In this document: positions 1 through 8,905 of the stretch, piece after piece | How the letters are laid out: the number at the start of each line of letters is the position of its first letter | Numbering within the stretch: position 1 is the first letter of the stretch | DNA from: Deltaproteobacteria bacterium | GTDB taxonomy: Bacteria; Myxococcota_A; Polyangia; Polyangiales; Sandaracinaceae | Direction: 5' to 3' | Assembly (NCBI GenBank): GCA_017303575.1 | Contig: JAFLCL010000025.1 | Coordinates: forward strand, 1-56,438 | DNA: 56,438 nucleotides | Notes under the pieces: model-generated | Database searches by the model: none | What the model saw: the letters and a program-made list of their open reading frames with translations, nothing else | Told to the model about the DNA's origin: nothing | Made by a program: the position numbers and the translations under genes

Positions 1-1
1 G

Positions 2-1042
2 CCGACGCAGCGTCCCGCCGACGCGCGCCTCTTGGTGATCACCGAGGAGGGCACGATCACGACGCGCGCGCGGCGCGACTGGGTCGAGCTCCTCCGTGAG
101 GGTGATCTCGTGATCGCCAACGACGCTGCGACGATGCCCGCGAGCCTGCGCGCCACGCACCTCGCGAGCGGTCGGGCGATCGAGATCCGCCTCGCTGCGC
201 GGCGCTCGCTCGATCCGGACGACCTCGTGTTCGACGCGGTGATCTTCGGCGAGGGCGATCACCGGACGCGCACCGAGGATCGGAAGGAGCCGCCGCGTCT
301 CGAGCCCGGCGATCGGCTCGCGATCGAGGGCACGACGCTGACCGTCGGCGTGCTCGCGCGCCTCGGTCATCGCCGCTTCGTGCGCCTCGTGTTCCACGCC
401 GATCCTCGCGCCTTCTGGTCGATGCTCGCGCGGCTCGGGCGGCCCGTGCAGTACGCGCACGTGCCGGAGCCGCTCAGGCTGTGGGACGTGTGGACGGTGC
501 TCGCGGGACCGCCCGTCGCGTTCGAGCCGCCCTCCGCAGGCTTCGTGCTGGACTGGGCGAGCCTCGACGCGATCCGCGCGCGCGGCGCAGGCTTCGCGAC
601 GCTGACGCACGCGGCGGGCCTCTCCTCCACGGGCGATCCGAAGCTCGACGCGCGCCTCCCGCTCGACGAGCCGTACGCGATCCCGGCAGCCACGGCGCAC
701 GCGATCCTCGAGGCACGCGCCCGCGGCGGCCGTGTGATCGCCATCGGCACGACCGTGGTGCGCGCGCTCGAGCACGCTGTGTCGGACGGTCCGCTCACGG
801 GGGAGCGACGCGGTGTTGCCGATCAACGCATCGGCGCGGCGAGCACGATTCGCGCGCTCGACGTGATCGTGTCGGGCACCCACGAGCCCGGCACGAGCCA
901 CCGCGAGCTCCTGCGGGCGTTCGCGAGCGACGAGGTGCTGACACGTGCCGATCACGCGCTCGCGGAGCAGCGCTTCCGCACCCACGAGTTCGGAGACTCG
1001 GTCTGGATCGAAGCCTCGCGCGGTGGAGCGCGCAAACCCTGA
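2..1042 (+). CDS. QueA-like SAM:tRNA ribosyltransferase-isomerase family protein, 5' end outside window
   Basis: The frame is open to the left edge, and the residues before the first TTG at 32 (RPADARLLVI) match the early 'RDASRLLVL' stretch of QueA, so the true start lies upstream. Authentic QueA transfers the ribosyl part of S-adenosylmethionine to preQ1-modified tRNA. Family marks are LVIANDAATMPASL near the start, GGRVIAIGTTVVRALE around residue 245 and GTHEPGTSHRELLRAF near 290. The region that in QueA reads PTAGLHF is PSAGFVLDW here, and the LHVGLGTF loop is THAAGLSST. Several strongly conserved active-site positions therefore differ. Length is close to the usual 340-350 residues. Family membership is fairly sure; QueA activity is doubtful. 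Confidence 0.8.
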   Translation, partial: PTQRPADARLLVITEEGTITTRARRDWVELLREGDLVIANDAATMPASLRATHLASGRAIEIRLAARRSLDPDDLVFDAVIFGEGDHRTRTEDRKEPPRLEPGDRLAIEGTTLTVGVLARLGHRRFVRLVFHADPRAFWSMLARLGRPVQYAHVPEPLRLWDVWTVLAGPPVAFEPPSAGFVLDWASLDAIRARGAGFATLTHAAGLSSTGDPKLDARLPLDEPYAIPAATAHAILEARARGGRVIAIGTTVVRALEHAVSDGPLTGERRGVADQRIGAASTIRALDVIVSGTHEPGTSHRELLRAFASDEVLTRADHALAEQRFRTHEFGDSVWIEASRGGARKP

Positions 1043-1089
1043 CACGAGGCTGACAGGAGCCGCTCGTAGGCTGCTCTTCGGAGGTTCCG

Positions 1090-1461
1090 ATGAGCACGAA
1101 CGAGATCGCGAAGAAGCTGGTGTCTCTCTGCAAGGAAGGTCGCAACGACGAGGCGACCAAGACGCTCTACGCCGAGAACGTCGAGAGCGTGGAGGCCGCG
1201 GCACCGCCGGGCGGGGAGCGGATCGCGCGAGGTCTCCCCGCGGTGATCGCGAAGGGCGAGTGGTGGGCGAACAACCACGTCATCCACAGCGCCGAGACGT
1301 TCGGCCCCTACCCGCACGGCGACGATCGTTTCGCCGTGCGCTTCGTCTACGACGTGACCAACAAGCCGAGCGGGAAGCGGCTCACGCTCGACGAGGTGGC
1401 CGTCTTCCACGTCGCAAACGGCAAGATCGTGCGCGAGGAGTTCTTCTACCCGACCGCGTGA
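1090..1461 (+). CDS. SnoaL-like / NTF2-fold small protein
   Basis: This is a 123-residue cytoplasmic protein with the size and pattern of the SnoaL/NTF2-like superfamily: helical N-terminus (residues 1-28), a pocket region, then alternating strands ending in VAVFHVANGKIVREEFFY. The last stretch is the usual 'W.F.dGKI.....f' signature of SnoaL-like stress or limonene-hydroxylase-like proteins. A GGAGG Shine-Dalgarno lies about 6 nt before the ATG, which fixes the start. It sits 47 nt after the QueA-like gene on the same strand. No catalytic residues can be assigned, and these proteins range from enzymes to ligand binders, so no reaction is proposed. Confidence 0.75.
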   Translation: MSTNEIAKKLVSLCKEGRNDEATKTLYAENVESVEAAAPPGGERIARGLPAVIAKGEWWANNHVIHSAETFGPYPHGDDRFAVRFVYDVTNKPSGKRLTLDEVAVFHVANGKIVREEFFYPTA

Positions 1462-1530
1462 TCGAGCGACGACGAGCACGCGGGGCAGGGCATCAGCACG
1501 CGACGGCCGAAGATCCGGTAGCGGCTGAAG

Positions 1531-1935
1531 TCAGCAGTGACGGCCGCGGCCGGCGGGATCGCCGTAGGGGCCGCCGTCCGAGTCGGAGCACGCGCGCGGG
1601 CCGCGGCCATTGCCCGCGGGATCGTTCGGGTCGCGATCCGTGAAGCCGGTGGGGCGGGGCGCGTAGCTCGTGCCGCGACCACAGCCCGCGGGATCTGCGC
1701 TCGGCCCGCCGTCTCGGTCGGTGATGCCGTTGCCTCGGCCACGACCTGCAGGGTCGTTCGGATCCCGATCGGTGCACGCCTCCGCGGTGGCCGGGACGCT
1801 GACGATCGCGGCCGCACCCGCGGCGGCTGCGCCGAGCGCGACCAGGCTCGAGCGACGTCCGAGCTTCGGGTGCTCGGTGGCCACCTCCGCGTCGGACAGG
1901 GTTCGCTTGGCGTTCTTCTTCTCGTCTGCCGACAC
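1531..1935 (-). CDS. Tat-exported small protein with Asp/Gly-rich repeats
   Basis: A 134-residue protein starts at GTG, with GGGAGG six bases upstream. Residues 26-52 are a twin-arginine signal: GRRSSLVALG, then an Ala-rich hydrophobic core ending TAEA/C. The mature part is built of alternating short units of two kinds, TDRDPNDPAGRGRG and SDGGPYGDPAGRGR, with DxDxND or DxDGG spacing that resembles short calcium-binding loops. The three Cys (around residues 54, 84 and 134, plus one near 115) are spaced about one per repeat. No known family is recognised. Export by Tat and metal binding are inferences from motif shape only. The N-terminal 25 residues before the RR are unusually charged and long for a Tat n-region but not unprecedented. 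Confidence 0.7.
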   Translation of the reverse strand: MSADEKKNAKRTLSDAEVATEHPKLGRRSSLVALGAAAAGAAAIVSVPATAEACTDRDPNDPAGRGRGNGITDRDGGPSADPAGCGRGTSYAPRPTGFTDRDPNDPAGNGRGPRACSDSDGGPYGDPAGRGRHC

Positions 1936-2013
1936 GTTCGACCTCCCGCTCGCGCACGCTGCGCGCCCATCACGCTCTCACGAATCCACGCGCGCCGACA
2001 ACGGCGCCGTCGA

Positions 2014-3231
2014 TCAGCCTGCGTAGAGCGTGATGTTCTGCGCCGCGTCGAAGCACATCTCCTTCGCGGTGTCCCAGTCGGGGTGGCGGCACATGAGGTG
2101 GCCGTCCGAGAGCAGCGTCTGCTTCCAGTCGCGGCGCGGCGTACCCGGACGCAGCAGCTCGTCCTCCACGATCCAGTTGCCCCAGCGCTGCTTCCACGCG
2201 TTGAGGCCGACGATCTGCTGGATGCGTCCCTGACCCTTGGCGCGCTTGAAGATGATGCCCGCGTTGTACTTGCGGGTCTGGTCCGCATCGAACGCGTGCC
2301 AGCACACCACGCGCGCCCACTCGCGGAAGAGGTCGATGTCGCTCGTGTAGTTCATCTGATCGACGATGCGCGCACCGCCGGGGCGACAGCCGATCTCGCC
2401 GAACACCGCCTCGCCCTTCTTCGTGTAGAACCACTCCATGTGGGTGAAGCCATCGCCCATGCCGAGCGCGCGCAGCACGTTGCGACCGAGCTCGATGCCC
2501 TTGCGCGCATGCGGCTGGCTCATGTCCTTGAGCGTGATCACCACCGGGCTGATCCACTCGTGGCTGCGCGCCTCGAGCGGCTTCGGGAGGTACTGCGTGC
2601 AGTTCTCGTAGATGGGGCGGCCACCGACGCAGATCGTGTCGTAGGTGAACTCTTCGCCCTCGATGTACTCCTCGCAGCTGACCTCGGAGACGTGCGCGGT
2701 GAGCGCGAGCACCTTCTCGAGCTCGGCGTCGGACTCGACGCGGTAGGTGTCCGCGGAGCCCGCGCCAGCGATCGGCTTCACGATCATCGGGTAGCCCATC
2801 TCCTCGCGCGCGGCCCAGATCTCGGCCTTCGTCGTCGCGCGGCACGAGCGCGGGGTGCGGAGGCCCGCGGCGCGCACGCGCTCCTTCATGAGCTGCTTGT
2901 CGCGGAAGCCGCGCACCGTGTCGACGCTCATGCCCGGCACGCCCCAGCGCTCGCGGATCTTCGCGGCGAGGATGACGAGCGGCTCCCAGTTCGCGAGCAC
3001 ACGATCGATCTCGACGCCCTTGAGCCACGCGCTCGTGCGCTCGACGACGTCGTCCTCGTCCATGATGCGCGGCACCTGGAGGTAGCCGCTGAGCGCCTTC
3101 TTCACCATCGGCGCGAGCGAGTCGGGGTGGCTGTCCCCGACGCCGTAGACCTTCACGCCGACCTCCGCGAGGCCTCGCGTGTACTGCTGCATCTCGGGGG
3201 GATAGTTCGGCTGGAGGAAGACGACGCGCAT
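2014..3231 (-). CDS. ATP-grasp domain carboxylate-amine/thiol ligase-like protein
   Basis: A 405-residue protein reads MRVVFLQPNYPPEM from an ATG at 3231; the frame extends nine codons further but the fold clearly begins here. Residues 1-95 form the pre-ATP-grasp Rossmann-like part. The ATP-grasp core follows: a lysine in MIVKPIAGAGSADTYR (about residue 148), then EEYIEGEEFTYDTICVGG, and the Mg-binding Glu/Asn-type end region FGEIGCRPGGARIVDQM near residue 295. The remaining 100 residues are a C-terminal extension without a recognised domain. ATP-grasp enzymes activate a carboxylate as acyl-phosphate and join it to an amine or thiol. No substrate can be named, and no peptide-tag or biosynthetic partner lies next to it. 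Confidence 0.8.
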   Translation of the reverse strand: MRVVFLQPNYPPEMQQYTRGLAEVGVKVYGVGDSHPDSLAPMVKKALSGYLQVPRIMDEDDVVERTSAWLKGVEIDRVLANWEPLVILAAKIRERWGVPGMSVDTVRGFRDKQLMKERVRAAGLRTPRSCRATTKAEIWAAREEMGYPMIVKPIAGAGSADTYRVESDAELEKVLALTAHVSEVSCEEYIEGEEFTYDTICVGGRPIYENCTQYLPKPLEARSHEWISPVVITLKDMSQPHARKGIELGRNVLRALGMGDGFTHMEWFYTKKGEAVFGEIGCRPGGARIVDQMNYTSDIDLFREWARVVCWHAFDADQTRKYNAGIIFKRAKGQGRIQQIVGLNAWKQRWGNWIVEDELLRPGTPRRDWKQTLLSDGHLMCRHPDWDTAKEMCFDAAQNITLYAG

Positions 3232-3281
3232 GGTCCGCGCACGGTACCAAGAACGCACGCGCGCCGACCACGGCGATCGCC

Positions 3282-3728
3282 TCAGCGCGCGTACCGCTCG
3301 ACAGCGAGACGGGGGAGATCGTCGGGGTAGGCCCAGAAGGCCCGATCGAGCTCACCCATCGTCGCGTGCTCGGCAGCCGTCATCGCCGGGTAGAGATCCC
3401 ACAGCTTCGTGATGCTCGGATCGTCTTCCAGCCGATCGAGGATGGCGCGCATGCGCTTCACGATCGCGTGCATCCGCGTCGCTCCGATCGTCTCGAGCGC
3501 CCGCACCGCACGCTGCACCGCGGGGTCGCCCCAATTGCAGAGGAACTGCATGAAGCCGCCGTTGTTCACGTCGGCCTCGAGCCGCCAGAGCGCGACGACA
3601 TCCTGGTCATCGTCGTCGAGCGTGGTCACGTCATGGCCCGCCGCGGCGAGCCGCGACAGCGCCGCGTCGATCCGCTCGTCCCAGCGACGCGCGTGCCCAG
3701 GAGTCGTCACCGTGAATGCCTTCACCAT
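3282..3728 (-). CDS. DUF4375 (DMP19-type) protein
   Basis: A 148-residue cytoplasmic protein. The motif ADVNNGGFMQFLCNWGDPA (residues 53-71) is the hallmark 'E.NNGGF.Qff.N' of DUF4375/DMP19-like proteins, and the C-terminal half is helical (AVRALETIGATRMHAIVKRM). The ATG at 3728 was chosen because GAGG lies about 7 nt upstream. Upstream in-frame codons back to 3842 give a low-complexity Ala/Arg stretch that looks non-coding. The best known relative, gonococcal DMP19, mimics DNA and binds a regulator, but this cannot be transferred to the whole family. It lies 50 nt upstream of the ATP-grasp gene on the same strand and may be co-transcribed with it. Confidence 0.72.
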   Translation of the reverse strand: MVKAFTVTTPGHARRWDERIDAALSRLAAAGHDVTTLDDDDQDVVALWRLEADVNNGGFMQFLCNWGDPAVQRAVRALETIGATRMHAIVKRMRAILDRLEDDPSITKLWDLYPAMTAAEHATMGELDRAFWAYPDDLPRLAVERYAR

Positions 3729-3900
3729 GGCCCTGCCTCGGACGAGATCGCCTTCGAGCCATCCAAGACGACGCACGAGCATGGCTGCTGCCGCGGCGCA
3801 TGCACGTCCAGGCGTCGTCGCAAGCCTCGTGGTCGAGGGCACGACCTCGCCCGCGTTCCCGGCGCGCCTCGCGTGACCGCGTTCTCCTACTGGAGGTCGC

Positions 3901-5025
3901 TCAGGCTGCGCGGGTGCGCGGTGTGGAGGGCACGCGGAACGCGCGGAGGATCGCAGGCGCGATCTCCGAGAGCGGCAGGACCTCGCGCGCGACGCCCTCG
4001 CGGGCGATGAAGCCCGGCATGCCCCACACGACGCTGCTCGCTTCGTCCTGCGCGAGCACGGCGCCTCCTGCGTCGACCAACGCGCGCGAGCCAGCGAGGC
4101 CGTCCTGTCCCATGCCCGTCAGCACGACCGCCAGCGCGGACGCGCCGTAGACGCGGGCGACGGAGCGAAACAGCACGTCGGCCGCGGGGCGACACGAGTG
4201 CTCCGGTGGGCCGTCGTGCAAACGGACGCGCACCTCCGTGCCGCGTCGAACGAGCTCCATGTGGTGACCGCCCGGCGCGATGCGCGCTTCACCCGCGACG
4301 AGCACCTCGCCCTCCAGGCCCTCGCGCACCGGAACACCGCCGAGCGCGGTGAGCCTCCGCGCGAGCGTCCCCGTGAAGACCGGCGGCATGTGCTGCACGA
4401 GCACGATCGGCGCGGGGAAGTCGCGCGGGAGGTTGTGCCAGAGATGGGTCAGGGCGTTGGGACCGCCCGTGGACGACGCGATGGCGAGGAGCTCTGGGCG
4501 AGCATCGAAGCGACGCAGCGCCGCGGCGCCCAACGCAGAGGGACGATCGGGCGAGGTCTCCCTCAGCTCGCTCACCGGCGAGAACGGCAGGAGGCTCCGC
4601 ACCACGCGCGCGAGACCGTCGCAGACGGAGAGCGCCTCGGTCACGGTCGCAGTCGGCGAGGGCCGCGGCAGGTAGGCGGTCGCGCCAGCGGAGAACGCCT
4701 CCATCGAGGTCGTGGAGCCTCCCTCGGCGATTCGCTCGCAGAGGACGATGGGCAGGAGCGGCCAGCGCGAGCGCATGCGCCGCAGCACCTTGAGGCTCGC
4801 GACCTGCTCGAGCTCGATCACGACGACATCGACCGTCGTGAACTCGAGCCGCGCCACGGCCTGGACACCGTTCGCGACCGTCGCGACGACGCTCAGCCCA
4901 GGATCGCTCTCGAGCGCCCGCGTGAGCACCAGCCGCACGGCAGCGGAGTCCGCTGCGAGCAGCACTCGAATCGTGCTCTTGGTTTCGGCCATCGCAGACG
5001 TATCGGTCGCCGCGGGCTCCGACAT
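3901..5025 (-). CDS. cheB: Orphan CheB-type methylesterase with degenerate receiver
   Basis: A 374-residue protein has receiver plus CheB C-terminal layout. The methylesterase half looks active: Ser in IASSTGGPNAL (about S185), His in VLVQHMPP (H212) and Asp in TGMGQDGL (D308). CheB removes methyl groups from, or deamidates, chemoreceptor glutamates. The receiver (residues 18-135) is degenerate. The acidic pair is AD instead of DD (A25-D26), the phosphoacceptor is Glu (VVVIELEQ, E71) and the conserved Lys is Arg (LPRPSP, R121). Glu at this site often mimics phosphorylation, so the enzyme may be permanently released from inhibition. It stands alone, some 39 kb from the full Che cluster, whose CheB (44046-45140) keeps all these residues. 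Confidence 0.9.
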   Translation of the reverse strand: MSEPAATDTSAMAETKSTIRVLLAADSAAVRLVLTRALESDPGLSVVATVANGVQAVARLEFTTVDVVVIELEQVASLKVLRRMRSRWPLLPIVLCERIAEGGSTTSMEAFSAGATAYLPRPSPTATVTEALSVCDGLARVVRSLLPFSPVSELRETSPDRPSALGAAALRRFDARPELLAIASSTGGPNALTHLWHNLPRDFPAPIVLVQHMPPVFTGTLARRLTALGGVPVREGLEGEVLVAGEARIAPGGHHMELVRRGTEVRVRLHDGPPEHSCRPAADVLFRSVARVYGASALAVVLTGMGQDGLAGSRALVDAGGAVLAQDEASSVVWGMPGFIAREGVAREVLPLSEIAPAILRAFRVPSTPRTRAA

Positions 5026-5139
5026 GAGGGCACCCTCCCCGGACGAACGAGACCGCCGCCGGCCTCGCTCGTTCGGGCGCGTCGTCGCGAACGCGCAGAG
5101 TCTGGCCGCCGAGCACTCGTGCTCTCGACGGCTGGAGGA

Positions 5140-5739
5140 TCAGGCCTTGGCCGCTGCGCTGCGCTCTTTCTCCACGCGCGCGGCCTCGGTCGCGCTCCTC
5201 ACGTCTCGGGTCTCCTCCGGCGGCGGCAGCACGGCAGGCAGGCCGAGCGCCTCGAGCGCCAGCTCCCGCCCCCATCCCTTGGAATGGTAGAGGTGCTCGT
5301 CCTCTTGGGCCTCCACCTCGTCGACTGCTTCCTCGAGCGCTCGTCGCTCCTCGCTCTCGAGGTGGGGCACGCACTTCGAGAGCAGCTCCCAGTGGGCGTG
5401 ATCCTTCGTCTCGGCCAGCACGACGCAGTCGCAAGCCACCCGCTGGGCGCCCTCGGGATCGCCACCGCGGAGGGCGATCTCCATCGTCTCCACCAGACCG
5501 CGACCCGCGTGCTCGACGGGCTTGCAGCAGGGCAGCTGAGTGTCCGGATCGAGCCGGAACGCGTCGCACACCCCGCGCAACACGACGACGTGACGCTCGG
5601 TCTGCTCGAGGTAACGCGTCCACTCCTGACGGAGGTCGGGTCGGATGACGCAACGGAGCGCCGTGCGGTAGATGTTCACCCCACCCTTTTCGTGAGTCAG
5701 GGCCTGGAGCAGTAGCTCCTCGAGTTGCTTTCGTTCCAT
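5140..5739 (-). CDS. Ferritin-like (YciF/DUF892-type) helical protein
   Basis: A 199-residue all-helical protein. Residues 1-60 (LEELLLQALTHEKGGVNIYRTALRC through LEQTERHVVVLRGVCDAF) and 95-165 (ETKDHAHWELLSK, VEAQEDEHLYHSKGW) give Glu and ExxH pairs in the order expected for a four-helix di-iron bundle. The closest pattern I recognise is the ferritin-like stress protein group (YciF/YciE, rubrerythrin-like). A PCCKPVEH insert near residue 70 adds two Cys. It starts at ATG 5739 with AGGAGAGCGACC upstream and follows the catalase gene by 96 nt on the same strand, which supports a joint role in peroxide or iron stress. Metal content is inferred, not seen. Confidence 0.65.
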   Translation of the reverse strand: MERKQLEELLLQALTHEKGGVNIYRTALRCVIRPDLRQEWTRYLEQTERHVVVLRGVCDAFRLDPDTQLPCCKPVEHAGRGLVETMEIALRGGDPEGAQRVACDCVVLAETKDHAHWELLSKCVPHLESEERRALEEAVDEVEAQEDEHLYHSKGWGRELALEALGLPAVLPPPEETRDVRSATEAARVEKERSAAAKA

Positions 5740-5835
5740 GGTCGCTCTCCTGTTCGGATCGGGTGAACGCTGCCTGTTCGGGATCGAGACGCGCTCGCCC
5801 GCGCGAGTCGTCGAGCTCCTGTTCGTCGTGCTCGG

Positions 5836-8268
5836 TCAGACCAAAGGCGGATCGGTCTCGCGGGCGAAGTGACGATGCGCCGCGAGCGCGCCGAGGAACG
5901 ACTCCAGCCCATCGTGGGGAGAATCGTCGGTCAACAAGCCGGGATCGGGATCGCCATTCGGTAGTGCGTCTGGCAGCCCTGCTGCGCTCGCCAGGAGCTC
6001 GCCGCCTCCGAGGATCAGGATGGGTTTCGAGTGGCGGTACTGGCAGGTGAGGAACTCGATGGCGTGGCCATCGTTGGCGAGCACGGCGACACCGCCGTCA
6101 CCCCCCGGGACCACCATGCCATCGAAGAGCGCAGACGGCATCGCCGCGAGCGTCGACTCCACCTCGATGGGATTGCCCGAGCTGCCCACGAAGCGACCCA
6201 GACGCGAACCGAGAAAGCGTGGCACCGCGCCGGCGGCGGAGAGCCCGGCATGGATCACACGCGCAGCCTCGTCGTCGATGTCGTCGGCGATCAGGATGGC
6301 CACGCGTCGACCACGGGCCCCCGTCGTCCCCGGGCGCGCGAAGAGCGAGAGCGCTGCTGAGGTGGTGACCTCGGGCTCTGGGGTGCGCTCGAGCGCGCGC
6401 GGCATGGCCTCGGGGAGCTCGAGCCCGAGCTTCTCCGCGACCGACGCGGCAAGCTCCGCGTCCACGTTGCGCAGCTGGGACACCACGCGACGACGGATCT
6501 CCGGTGTCTGCACCCGCGTCAGCTCGAACGAGAAGGCGTCGACGATGTGCGCGCGCTCGATGGGCGTCTGGCTCTTCCAGAACAACGTCGCTTGGTTGTA
6601 GTGCTCGGCGAACTTCTCGGGCTTCGCACGCACCTTGTCACCGCTGGGCGGCTGTCGGAACGACGTGAATCCCTTGGCCGCGCCCGCCTGGAAGGGGCAG
6701 CCACCGCCCAGACTGTTGGGCTCGTACGAGACTCGACCCCGGAAGATCGCCCTCTGGTGCATGCCGTCGCGTTGATGGTTGTGGGACTGTGCGATGGGCG
6801 CGTTGATCGGGATCTGGTGGAAGTTGGGTCCACCGAGCCGCGTGATCTGGGTGTCCACGTAGCTGTGGATTCGGCCGGCCAGGAGCGGGTCGTTGCTGAA
6901 GTCGATCCCCGGGACGATGTGCGCCGTGCAGAACGCCACCTGCTCGGTCTCGCCGAAGAAGTAATCGGGATTGCGGTCGAGGACCATGCGTCCGATCGGC
7001 GTCACGGGCACGAGCTCCTCGGGAATCAGCTTCGTGGCATCGAGCACGTCGAAGCTGAAGGACTCCGCCTGCTTCTCGCTGAAGACCTGAACACCGAGCT
7101 CCCACTGCGGGTGCTCCCCGGATTCGATCGCCTCCCAGAGATCTCGTCGATGGAAATCGGGGTCCGCGCCGGAGATCTTCACTGCCTCGTCCCAGACGAG
7201 CGAGTGCGTGCCCTGCATGGGAGTCCAGTGGAACTTCACGAACTGCGACGCTCCGTTCGCGTCGACGAACCGGAACGTGTGCACGCCGAATCCCTGCATC
7301 ATTCGGTAGCTGCGTGGAATCGCGCGATCCGACATCGCCCACATCAGCATGTGGGTCGACTCGGGCATCAAAGAGACGAAGTCCCAGAAGGTGTCGTGCG
7401 CCGTGGCGGCCTGGGGCATGCCGAAGTGAGGCTCGGGCTTGGCCGCGTGCACGAGGTCGGGGAACTTCATCGCGTCTTGGATGAAGAAGACGGGGATGTT
7501 GTTCCCGACCAGATCCCAGTTGCCCTCGTCCGTGTAGAACTTCACCGCGAACCCGCGGACGTCGCGGGCGGTGTCGGACGATCCGCGCTCTCCCACCACG
7601 GTGGAGAAGCGGACGAAGACGGGAGTCCTCTTGCCCTTCGCGGCGAAGAGCGACGCCTTCGTCAGGTGGCTCAGGGGCTCGTAGCACTCGAAGAACCCGT
7701 GAGCGCCCGAGCCACGCGCGTGGACGATGCGCTCGGGGATCCGCTCGTGGTCGAAGTGCGTGATCTTCTCCCGAAGGATGAAGTCCTCGAGGAGGACGGC
7801 GCCGCGGTCGCCGTCCTTGAGGCTGTTCTGGTTGTCTGCGATCGGCACGCCTTGATTGGTCGTGAGCGTGCGGTTGCCCGAGTCCACACGTACGTGATCG
7901 AGAGGCTGATTGAGCGGATTGAACCCCGGCATCGCGCTGGTACCGGTCTTGTCCGAGTGCGTCGTCTCCGTGAGGGTGCTCCCCGTCATGCGCAGGTCGC
8001 GTGGGCCGAGGGACTTGCCCGGAGGCGCTTGGCCGCCTGCGTCGTGCTCCGCGGCCTTGTTCTCGTTGAATGGGAACGCCGCCGCGAGCTCGTTCGCGAC
8101 CGCCTGCTTCTTCGTGGCTGCGTTGCGCCGCGCCGCGCTCGGGTCGGGGTGGCTGGGTCCGCTGACCGTCGACTTCGCGGTCGACTCGACCGGTGTGCCA
8201 TCCATCTGCGGGGCGCTTTTGTCCTTCGTCGCGCCCCCACGGTTGCCCGAGCTCTTCTTCGTCGCCAT
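5836..8268 (-). CDS. katE: Large-subunit catalase with C-terminal DJ-1/PfpI-like domain (HPII type)
   Basis: An 810-residue monofunctional haem catalase converts hydrogen peroxide to water and oxygen in the cytoplasm. The N-terminal 75 residues are Lys/Ala-rich and disordered. The catalase core runs from about residue 130 to 620. It has the catalytic His in [16 protein letters not shown], the Asn-containing [16 protein letters not shown] stretch, and the proximal haem Tyr in RIHSYVDTQ. Residues 655-800 ([32 protein letters not shown]) form the flavodoxin-like DJ-1/PfpI domain found only in large-subunit catalases. ATG 8268 was preferred to the in-frame ATG at 8289 because GAGGAG lies just upstream. 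Length fits the 700-830 residue class. The ferritin-like gene follows downstream. Confidence 0.95.
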   Translation of the reverse strand: MATKKSSGNRGGATKDKSAPQMDGTPVESTAKSTVSGPSHPDPSAARRNAATKKQAVANELAAAFPFNENKAAEHDAGGQAPPGKSLGPRDLRMTGSTLTETTHSDKTGTSAMPGFNPLNQPLDHVRVDSGNRTLTTNQGVPIADNQNSLKDGDRGAVLLEDFILREKITHFDHERIPERIVHARGSGAHGFFECYEPLSHLTKASLFAAKGKRTPVFVRFSTVVGERGSSDTARDVRGFAVKFYTDEGNWDLVGNNIPVFFIQDAMKFPDLVHAAKPEPHFGMPQAATAHDTFWDFVSLMPESTHMLMWAMSDRAIPRSYRMMQGFGVHTFRFVDANGASQFVKFHWTPMQGTHSLVWDEAVKISGADPDFHRRDLWEAIESGEHPQWELGVQVFSEKQAESFSFDVLDATKLIPEELVPVTPIGRMVLDRNPDYFFGETEQVAFCTAHIVPGIDFSNDPLLAGRIHSYVDTQITRLGGPNFHQIPINAPIAQSHNHQRDGMHQRAIFRGRVSYEPNSLGGGCPFQAGAAKGFTSFRQPPSGDKVRAKPEKFAEHYNQATLFWKSQTPIERAHIVDAFSFELTRVQTPEIRRRVVSQLRNVDAELAASVAEKLGLELPEAMPRALERTPEPEVTTSAALSLFARPGTTGARGRRVAILIADDIDDEAARVIHAGLSAAGAVPRFLGSRLGRFVGSSGNPIEVESTLAAMPSALFDGMVVPGGDGGVAVLANDGHAIEFLTCQYRHSKPILILGGGELLASAAGLPDALPNGDPDPGLLTDDSPHDGLESFLGALAAHRHFARETDPPLV

Positions 8269-8603
8269 GGAATCTCCTCGTCCGCCCACTACCGAGCGCC
8301 CGCCCCGCCGAGCACGCGCCGTGCCGCGCAGTCATCGAGAGAAACCGCCACCGACCCGAGCGGTCAGATCACAACTGCGCGCTGATGCCTCCCACGCATC
8401 ACGCACCCTCACAGGCATGCAGGCAGTTCCGCGTGTGGAGGAGAGTCGATCACCAGGGGGCAGCCACGACGACGCTCTCCGCTGAAAAGTCCCTCACGCT
8501 CGGAGGCACGTCGTTGTAGGGTCGAATCGCGCGCCTGCGGTCCGTGACGCGTGCTCCAGCGGGAAACGTCCGACACGTGACTCGATCGAACCACGCGCAG
8601 GTG
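8269..8603. other. Intergenic region upstream of katE
   Basis: These 335 bases separate katE from the divergent small gene at 8604. The katE promoter should lie here, but no convincing -35/-10 pair, operator or RNA structure could be picked out by eye. Short open frames are present in several frames, as expected at this GC content, and none has a recognisable protein pattern. Confidence 0.4.
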
Positions 8604-8840
8604 ATGCGACTCGAGCTCACCGCCCATCAATGGCTCTGCTGGGACGCGGTCGACTTCGCCGCGCGGATCGAGGTCCGCACCAGGCTCCGCGCCCAGGTCC
8701 ACAAAGCACTGACCAGCGAGATCAGCGGCGGCGATGGCCGCGCGGAGTACGCCGAGATCACGCACCGCGGGGCCCTCGTCGAGCGCATCCACCACGACGG
8801 TCGCGTCGAGCACGAGGCTTGGCCGCCCGAGGCGCGCTGA
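8604..8840 (+). CDS. Small hypothetical protein
   Basis: A 78-residue reading frame (MRLELTAHQW...) extends in frame to 8544. The inner ATG was chosen because the first 20 residues look random and the remainder is balanced (WDAVDFAARIEVRTRLR, AEYAEITHRGALVERIHH). It appears to be a cytoplasmic alpha/beta mini-protein with no signal or membrane segment. No family is recognised. The main support for it being transcribed is the strong intrinsic terminator 33 nt past its stop. Confidence 0.45.
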   Translation: MRLELTAHQWLCWDAVDFAARIEVRTRLRAQVHKALTSEISGGDGRAEYAEITHRGALVERIHHDGRVEHEAWPPEAR

Positions 8841-8873
8841 GCGACCCTGACTCCGAAGCCCAACGAATCGAAG

Positions 8874-8905
8874 CGCCCGCGTCGGCACGGGGACCGACGC
8901 GGGCG
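8874..8905 (+). terminator. Intrinsic terminator, perfect 12-bp stem
   Basis: CGCCCGCGTCGG pairs perfectly with CCGACGCGGGCG around an 8-nt loop and is followed by ATGTTGTTTT, a T-rich run. It ends the small + strand gene at 8604-8840. The stem could also stop transcripts arriving from the convergent BON gene, although the T-run is weaker on that side. Confidence 0.75.

Noticed and set aside
4198..5715. A 505-codon open frame on the + strand opposite cheB and the ferritin-like gene
   Set aside because: The composition is Arg/Gly/Ala/His-rich with no domain; it is the usual antisense shadow of real genes in GC-rich DNA.
6547..8385. A 612-codon open frame on the + strand opposite catalase
   Set aside because: The opposite strand encodes an unmistakable catalase; this frame has no recognisable motif.
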